This document shows positions 7,344 through 11,815 of a DNA stretch of 11,815 nt, piece by piece; the first letter of the stretch is position 1, and each line of letters opens with the position of its first letter. Under the pieces are notes generated by a model that ran no database searches, was not told the origin of the DNA, and saw nothing but the letters and a program-made list of their open reading frames with translations. Origin of the DNA: Chitinophagales bacterium (GTDB taxonomy: Bacteria; Bacteroidota; Bacteroidia; Chitinophagales; JAHDHT01); the NCBI GenBank assembly GCA_020631175.1, contig JAHDHT010000042.1, positions 1-11,815 of the forward strand. Reading direction: 5' to 3'. A program made the translations under genes and the position numbers.

Positions 7344-8468
7344 ATGAAAAGAATAATTGTGCTGGGCGCGGGTATGATAGGCAGCGCTATCGCAAAAGAT
7401 TTAAGCAAGAAAAATCATGTCACTTCTGTTGACAATGATCCTGAGAAATTAAAAATCGGGGAAATCAATGATAATACATTTGTTCAGAAAGCTGATTTAA
7501 AAGATACTTCTCAAATCAGACACCTGATAGAAGATTATGATCTGGTAATTGGTGCTGTTCCGGGCCATATGGGTTTTGAAACCTTAAAGGCGGTTATTGA
7601 AGCAGGAAAGAATGTAGTGGATATCAGCTTTTTTCCTGAAGACCCTTTTGAGTTGGATGAACTGGCTAAAGAGAAAGATGTTACTGCTATTATGGATTGC
7701 GGGGTTGCACCCGGTATGGACAACGTTCTTTTAGGTTATCACAGTAAAAACATGGAGCTTAAAAACTTCGAATGTTACGTTGGTGGTCTTCCTAAAAATA
7801 AAATTCCACCCTTCGATTATAAAGCTCCTTTTTCTCCAATTGATGTAATAGAAGAGTATACTCGTTCGGCACGTTTAGTAGAAAATGGTGTGGTTGTTCA
7901 AAAAGCTGCTTTATCTGAATGTGAATTAATGCAGTTTGATCCGGTTGGAAATTTAGAGGCTTTTAATACGGATGGATTAAGATCATTAATTCGCACGATT
8001 GAATGTCCGGATATGAAAGAAAAAACATTACGATATCCGGGACATATTGATAAAATTAAGTTGTTAAAATCAGCGGGCTTTTTCAGTACAGAACCGCGTC
8101 AGTTTGGTGAACAAACGGTGAGCCCCCTGGAGATGACTTCTTCTGTTCTTTTTGATCAATGGCATTTACATGAAGATGAAGAAGAGTTTACCATAATGAA
8201 AGTTATTATTGAAGGATTAGAAAATGGTATCTCTAAAAAATATACATACGATTTATATGATGAGTTTAATGCGGAAACCGGAATTAGTTCGATGGCAAGA
8301 ACGACAGGTTACACAGCCACTGCTGCGGCTCAATTAGTATTGGAAGGAGATTATAAACGAAAAGGTATTTCTCCTCCTGAGTATATTGGTATGGAAGCGG
8401 GTTGTTTGGATAAAATGCTGCAGTATTTGAAAGAGCGAAATGTGATTTATAGAAAGACAGTGGATTAA
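7344..8468 (+). CDS. Saccharopine dehydrogenase family oxidoreductase (lysine 6-dehydrogenase-like)
   Basis: A 374-residue cytoplasmic NAD(P)-dependent enzyme of the saccharopine/lysine dehydrogenase superfamily (COG1748). The N-terminal Rossmann fold starts at once with VLGAGMIG (6-13) and an acidic residue after the second strand (Asp30). The central blocks MDCGVAPGMDNVL (117-129), CYVGGLPKNKIPP (144-156) and LRYPGHIDKIKLLKSAGFF (229-247) resemble what I remember of lysine 6-dehydrogenases, which oxidise the side-chain amino group of lysine and cyclise the product. The substrate here is not established. The size suits this branch and is shorter than fungal saccharopine reductases. It begins 2 bases after the lipoprotein stop, so it is probably the third gene of the operon, an unusual partner for two envelope proteins. 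It converges with the HTH gene across a 21-base gap that has no convincing terminator hairpin. Confidence 0.85.
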   Translation: MKRIIVLGAGMIGSAIAKDLSKKNHVTSVDNDPEKLKIGEINDNTFVQKADLKDTSQIRHLIEDYDLVIGAVPGHMGFETLKAVIEAGKNVVDISFFPEDPFELDELAKEKDVTAIMDCGVAPGMDNVLLGYHSKNMELKNFECYVGGLPKNKIPPFDYKAPFSPIDVIEEYTRSARLVENGVVVQKAALSECELMQFDPVGNLEAFNTDGLRSLIRTIECPDMKEKTLRYPGHIDKIKLLKSAGFFSTEPRQFGEQTVSPLEMTSSVLFDQWHLHEDEEEFTIMKVIIEGLENGISKKYTYDLYDEFNAETGISSMARTTGYTATAAAQLVLEGDYKRKGISPPEYIGMEAGCLDKMLQYLKERNVIYRKTVD

Positions 8469-8489
8469 TCGAAAGGGTTTTGCGAGGGT

Positions 8490-9500
8490 TTATCCTTCCT
8501 CAATTTCCATCCTCAAAGCCATCACCTTTTTTTCAATCGTTTTAAACAAACGATGCCTAGCTTTTGGCGACTGCTTACTAATATTCGTCGCCTTCTCCAT
8601 AAGGTTTTTTAAATAATACATCGTTCGTTTGCAAAACACTTCATTATAAGTGAAAATAAAATCACCAATATTGTGAATGATAAAAGTACTTTGCTGTTCG
8701 TCTATTTTTCTCCAGAAGGTATGTTCTAAATGAACAAGCTCTGAAAAATACATATTAAAAGCACCATAAGTATCATCCGGATATTCAGGATTTATTTTTA
8801 ATCCTTTTTCTGCCTGCGCTTTTGTATTATTCAACATCTCTTGAGTTTTATCCATCAGCAACAAAGCATTTTCCTTGTCTTTAAATAAACCTGTTTCCCA
8901 ACTGTATCTTATTTGCTGAAGATGTCCGTCAAAAGTGTGAATGTTCCAGATTTCAGTAGAAGGTGTATTTAAATATTTTAAATAAATTTTATCTTTTAAT
9001 TGCTGTACTTCCTGTTGGTTTCCAAGAAAAAGATCATAAGCCATTTGAAAGTCAAAAACCACTCCGTCAAAGTCTTTATTATTTAATAATACTTTGTTGT
9101 AATAGTATGCTTTAAAAACGGCAATCTCCGGAAAGATGAAATTATAATATACCGGTAAACCTTTTGCCGAATACAACATTTCAAAATCATAATCAAAAGA
9201 AGGAATCGTAAATTCTTTTTCAATCCATGTTAAGTAACGTGTTGGATTAAAACGAAAACGCTGTAAGTGAAAAATTACTTCTGCATCTTTATTATTTGAA
9301 CCTACAAAATTATCGAGCGAAATATTAAAGTCTTTAGCCAGCTTTATAATTTCTTCAAAAGACAATGAAGTTTCCCCTCTTAATCTTCTATAAGCAGAGT
9401 CTTTACTTAAAAATAAATGCTCCTTTAAATAATCAGCCAAATTAACTCCCGGCTGAAGTTTTTGTTTGATTAAATCAAAAAATACCAATTGGTTTTCCAT
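8490..9500 (-). CDS. HTH-domain protein, possible transcriptional regulator (BetR/XRE-like N-terminus)
   Basis: A 336-residue protein with no signal peptide or membrane segment. Residues 8-66 form a predicted helix-turn-helix domain; the core is SKDSAYRRLRGETSLSFEEI (32-51), then a second helical stretch, KLAKDFNISLDNF (53-65). The remaining 270 residues look mainly alpha-helical and rich in aromatic and charged residues, with no motif I can name. They end in a basic helix (SPKARHRLFKTIEKKVMALR). Proteins of this layout recur in Bacteroidota as uncharacterised regulators; DNA binding is inferred from the N-terminus only. The start is ATG 9498-9500. The gene follows the CPBP protease on the same strand after 78 bases, so it may have its own promoter or share the upstream transcript. 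Its targets are unknown. Confidence 0.7.
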   Translation of the reverse strand: MENQLVFFDLIKQKLQPGVNLADYLKEHLFLSKDSAYRRLRGETSLSFEEIIKLAKDFNISLDNFVGSNNKDAEVIFHLQRFRFNPTRYLTWIEKEFTIPSFDYDFEMLYSAKGLPVYYNFIFPEIAVFKAYYYNKVLLNNKDFDGVVFDFQMAYDLFLGNQQEVQQLKDKIYLKYLNTPSTEIWNIHTFDGHLQQIRYSWETGLFKDKENALLLMDKTQEMLNNTKAQAEKGLKINPEYPDDTYGAFNMYFSELVHLEHTFWRKIDEQQSTFIIHNIGDFIFTYNEVFCKRTMYYLKNLMEKATNISKQSPKARHRLFKTIEKKVMALRMEIEEG

Positions 9501-9535
9501 CCATAAAAATTGAAAAAGTGAACAGGTGTGATCTC

Positions 9536-9565
9536 CAATAATACGGAAATTTGCGAAAAACCGTA
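9536..9565 (-). promoter_or_regulatory. Weak inverted repeat and -7-like element upstream of the HTH gene
   Basis: TACGG (9542-9546) and CCGTA (9561-9565) form a 5-base inverted repeat 14 bases apart, in the 78-base gap before the HTH gene. Overlapping it, on the minus strand, 9543-9536 reads TATTATTG, one mismatch from the Bacteroidetes -7 box, 35 bases before the ATG. An operator for self-regulation is possible, but arms this short may be chance. Confidence 0.2.
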
Positions 9566-9578
9566 AATAATTTGCTAA

Positions 9579-10151
9579 TTAGCTGAGACGGGTATAGTTA
9601 ATTCGAAGCTTTATATGTGATAGCATAAACACATCATATAACATATGTGCAATTATTGCCGACCACAAGCCTACGTAAATCATTAAATAACCAAAGCCGG
9701 CAGAAATAACAATCAAGAAGATTCCATAAATAGTGCTGGGCATATTTTTAAAGCGAATATATCCGTGTACCAGAATAAATAAGATAGCCGCCGGCCAGAT
9801 ACCGATCAAGGGTTGAATGCCGGCTCGAAATAATATTTCTTCACCGAAGCCGGCACAAAATGAAAAGTAAAAAACATCCACCCACCTTAGTTGAATATCT
9901 TTAAAAAGACCATTAATCATTCCTTTAAAAAACTTGAAATACTCTGCCTGAACCAGGTAAAGCCCAATCGCAGCACTTACAACGCCATAAAAAGTACCGT
10001 AAACGATTTGCTCGAGCCATTGTGTTTCCTGTGTTACTTGTGGGATAATTTCAGGAATATTAAATATCCATCCAATTAATAAAGCAACTAAAGGAAAAAC
10101 AATTAATGTAATCGTACACAGGATGTACAGCGTTGAGCGGGTTAAATTCAT
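9579..10151 (-). CDS. CPBP family intramembrane metalloprotease (Abi/CAAX-protease type)
   Basis: A 190-residue polytopic membrane protein. Hydrophobic segments lie at about 8-30, 49-66, 91-102, 117-129, 141-160 and 161-177. All the hallmark CPBP motifs are present: EEILFR (Glu104, Glu105, Arg109), FILVH (Phe125, His129) and HMLYD (His169, Asp173). These residues activate water, or hold a metal, in the Rce1-like intramembrane protease fold, so the protein is probably active. Bacterial members have been linked to bacteriocin self-immunity and protein processing, but most have no known substrate. The ATG overlaps the stop of the upstream lipoprotein hydrolase by 4 bases (ATGA), which indicates coupled translation and a shared transcript. 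The start is the only sensible Met before the first membrane segment. Confidence 0.9.
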   Translation of the reverse strand: MNLTRSTLYILCTITLIVFPLVALLIGWIFNIPEIIPQVTQETQWLEQIVYGTFYGVVSAAIGLYLVQAEYFKFFKGMINGLFKDIQLRWVDVFYFSFCAGFGEEILFRAGIQPLIGIWPAAILFILVHGYIRFKNMPSTIYGIFLIVISAGFGYLMIYVGLWSAIIAHMLYDVFMLSHIKLRINYTRLS

Positions 10152-11176
10152 CGTTTATCTTCTTGAAATGCTTTTATTCTCTGTGCTACATTATATCGAA
10201 TATTCATCCAAAACATATTAATATCTCCAACATGATAATTTTTAACAAAGGAGGTAATCCAGTACTTAGGCTTATTCACCCATAAAATTCCGGTATTCGA
10301 TTGGGCATCACAAAAATTTAAACGTAGACCATTATAGTTAAATACAACGGCTCCTTTATTTTCGAGTCGCGAAGCATAAGTGCCGTCAATTTTCCAGTTG
10401 AGCGGGTTAGTACAAATCGATTGTTCGTAAATAGGGTTCGATCGTTCGCCATGCTGCATTGTACTCCATCCGTTATAACAACCCGTTTCGGTAGCATTTT
10501 CACATGGTTTTAAGCGTTCAAAATACGAAGGTAAAACAGGCATCCCAACAATATATGCAGTAACCAACTGATCCTGGATAAATGCCTGGTCTTCAAACTC
10601 AATTAACAAGCTAATTATATGACTTGCTCCCTGACTATGACCGGCCAATATAAATGGCCTTCCTTTGTTGTAATTATTCAAATAATAAATGAAGGCCTCT
10701 CTTACATCATTATAAGCTACTTCAAATGCTTTATCTGATTTATCTGTTTCAGACCAGAAAGCATGAATAGTGGCCTGGCGATATCTTGGCGCATAGACTT
10801 TACAACTTCCATTAAATACTGAAGCCTGATGCTTAACAATAATCCTATCCGTCCGATTATTGATCATTTTTCTCGAAAGCTCTGCATTCCAGTGATTGGG
10901 GTTATAAAAACTAGTCGGATGCACATAAAAAACATCTACATCGGCTCTGTCCTGACGGTCATATAAAGTATCAGCAGGTACCCTGTCTGCGAAATCTTCC
11001 TTCCATGGCAATGCTGCCCAGTTGCTGTCATCACTATAAGCAGGTGCATAGTATTGTTCATGCATGGTATCTAAAGGCTTGCGATCAATTTTCGCACAGG
11101 ATACACAAAGCAAAATAAAGCCTATGAGCAGGAGGCTGAAATGGGTGGTTTTTAATTTATTGGCTATTTTTAGCAT
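10148..11176 (-). CDS. DUF3089 lipoprotein, alpha/beta-hydrolase fold
   Basis: A 342-residue predicted lipoprotein. A basic N-terminus and hydrophobic stretch (13-23) lead to CVSC, with Cys27 the likely lipidated residue; the -3 position is Cys instead of the usual Leu. The mature part matches the DUF3089 pattern as I know it: DVFYVHPTSFY (81-91), HQASVFN (116-122), YAPRYRQA (128-135), the nucleophile elbow ILAGHSQGAS (176-185) with Ser181, and a C-terminal NYHVGDINMFW (313-323) with His315 as the likely catalytic His. It is probably a serine hydrolase (esterase or lipase type) anchored in the envelope, facing the periplasm or outside. The substrate is unknown. It is the first gene of a pair with the CPBP protease. 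Its ATG lies only 22 bases from the divergent thiL start, so its promoter should reach into thiL. Confidence 0.88.
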   Translation of the reverse strand: MLKIANKLKTTHFSLLLIGFILLCVSCAKIDRKPLDTMHEQYYAPAYSDDSNWAALPWKEDFADRVPADTLYDRQDRADVDVFYVHPTSFYNPNHWNAELSRKMINNRTDRIIVKHQASVFNGSCKVYAPRYRQATIHAFWSETDKSDKAFEVAYNDVREAFIYYLNNYNKGRPFILAGHSQGASHIISLLIEFEDQAFIQDQLVTAYIVGMPVLPSYFERLKPCENATETGCYNGWSTMQHGERSNPIYEQSICTNPLNWKIDGTYASRLENKGAVVFNYNGLRLNFCDAQSNTGILWVNKPKYWITSFVKNYHVGDINMFWMNIRYNVAQRIKAFQEDKR

Positions 11177-11198
11177 TCTTAAAATTCAATTCCGGAGA

Positions 11199-11815
11199 AT
11201 GTCAGACAAAAGTAACAGTATAACACCAATCAGCGAAATTGGAGAGTTCGGTTTAATAGCAGAAATCGCACAATACGCCAGAAAAAAAAATGAAAGCACC
11301 ATTATCGGAATCGGAGATGATGCCGCCGTTTTAAATTTTGAAAATCAACATACGGTAATAAGTACTGATTTTTTAATGGAAGGCATTCATTTCGATCTGG
11401 TTTATACTTCATTAACGCATCTGGGCTATAAATCTGTTGCCGTTAATATTTCTGATATCTGTGCGATGATGGCTACTCCAAGTCAGGTCACTGTTTCAAT
11501 AGCCGTTTCCGGAAAGTTTTCTGTTGAAGCGATTAAAGCCTTTTATGAAGGCGTCGAAAAAGCATGTGATTTTTATAATGTCGATTTGGTTGGAGGTGAT
11601 ACAACATCCTCCCTAACCGGAATGGCTATCAATGTTACCGCAATCGGTTCAGTAGAAAAAGATAAAGCGGTTTTAAGACATAAGGCTCAGATTGGTGATT
11701 TAATTTGTGTGAGTGGTGATTTGGGTGGAGCTTATATCGGACTTCAAATTATGGAGCGGGAAAAGCAAATCTTTATGGAGAATAAAGATATTCAACCGGA
11801 ACTTGAGAAACATCA
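11199..11815 (+). CDS. thiL: Thiamine-monophosphate kinase ThiL, N-terminal part (truncated by window edge)
   Basis: I translated this frame by hand; it is open for 205 codons from ATG 11199 to the window edge, about 60% of a usual ThiL. ThiL phosphorylates thiamine monophosphate to thiamine diphosphate, the active cofactor, using ATP in the cytoplasm. The motifs are in the right order: ISEIGEFGLI (11-20), the metal/ATP motif GIGDDAAV (37-44), STDFLMEGIHF (55-65), NISDICAMMATP (83-94) and VGGDTT (131-136), then the start of the second domain (GDLICVSGDLGGAY, 166-179). The second domain is cut off by the window. The gene is divergent from the DUF3089 gene across 22 bases. No strong ribosome binding site is seen; GGAG lies almost against the ATG. 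A one-mismatch -7-like TATTTTTA is at 11165-11172. Confidence 0.95.
   Translation, partial: MSDKSNSITPISEIGEFGLIAEIAQYARKKNESTIIGIGDDAAVLNFENQHTVISTDFLMEGIHFDLVYTSLTHLGYKSVAVNISDICAMMATPSQVTVSIAVSGKFSVEAIKAFYEGVEKACDFYNVDLVGGDTTSSLTGMAINVTAIGSVEKDKAVLRHKAQIGDLICVSGDLGGAYIGLQIMEREKQIFMENKDIQPELEKH
11207..11214 (-). promoter_or_regulatory. Candidate -7 element for the DUF3089 gene, inside thiL
   Basis: On the minus strand this reads TACTTTTG, a perfect match to the Bacteroidetes -7 box TAnnTTTG, 30 bases before the hydrolase ATG. It lies in codons 3-6 of thiL. The nearest upstream TTG on this strand (11229-11227) is too close to serve as a normal -33 element, so support is partial. Confidence 0.4.

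Noticed and set aside
8469..8489. Possible bidirectional terminator between the convergent dehydrogenase and HTH genes
   Set aside because: The 21-base gap has only 4-base complementary stretches and no T-run; nothing better than chance.
9574..9583. 10-base palindrome GCTAATTAGC over the CPBP protease stop codon
   Set aside because: Short, AT-centred and partly coding; it does not extend and has no second copy that I noticed.

Overview
The window looks like a chromosomal segment from a member of the Bacteroidota. Four things point there: a PorV/PorQ-type outer-membrane protein, a DUF3089 lipoprotein hydrolase, candidate promoters of the Bacteroidetes -7 type (TAnnTTTG) instead of E. coli-type boxes, and starts without strong Shine-Dalgarno sequences. 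Most of it is AT-rich (hand counts of about 22-45% GC per 60 bases). One segment, about 4195-5340, is clearly GC-richer (about 42-58%). The order or genus cannot be named from this sequence alone.

Layout. Positions 1-636 (minus) hold the N-terminal half of a six-helix membrane sensor histidine kinase, cut by the window edge just after its phospho-acceptor histidine. Positions 668-4039 (minus) hold mfd, the transcription-repair coupling factor. A 355-base gap (4040-4394) has two inverted clusters of heptamer repeats and a pair of identical 8-base palindromes. An O-methyltransferase (4395-5042, minus) stands back to back, 38 bases apart, with a plus-strand set of three genes. These are a PorV/PorQ-like outer-membrane barrel (5081-6115), a beta-propeller-like lipoprotein (6115-7341) and a saccharopine/lysine-dehydrogenase-like enzyme (7344-8468). 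They overlap by 1 base or lie 2 bases apart, so they are very probably one operon. Converging on them from the minus strand are an HTH-domain protein (8490-9500), a CPBP intramembrane protease (9579-10151) and a DUF3089 lipoprotein hydrolase (10148-11176). The last two overlap by 4 bases. Only 22 bases from the hydrolase start, thiL (thiamine-monophosphate kinase) begins on the plus strand and runs off the right edge.

How the genes may work together. mfd and thiL are housekeeping genes. The rest is mainly envelope biology: an outer-membrane barrel with a lipoprotein partner, and a lipid-anchored hydrolase coupled to a membrane protease. I see no CRISPR array, phage, transposase, tRNA, rRNA or recognisable defence system. 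The points most worth a second look are the barrel-lipoprotein-dehydrogenase operon, the hydrolase-protease pair, the GC-rich island whose right edge falls inside the barrel gene, the heptamer repeats at its left edge, and two very tight divergent promoter regions.
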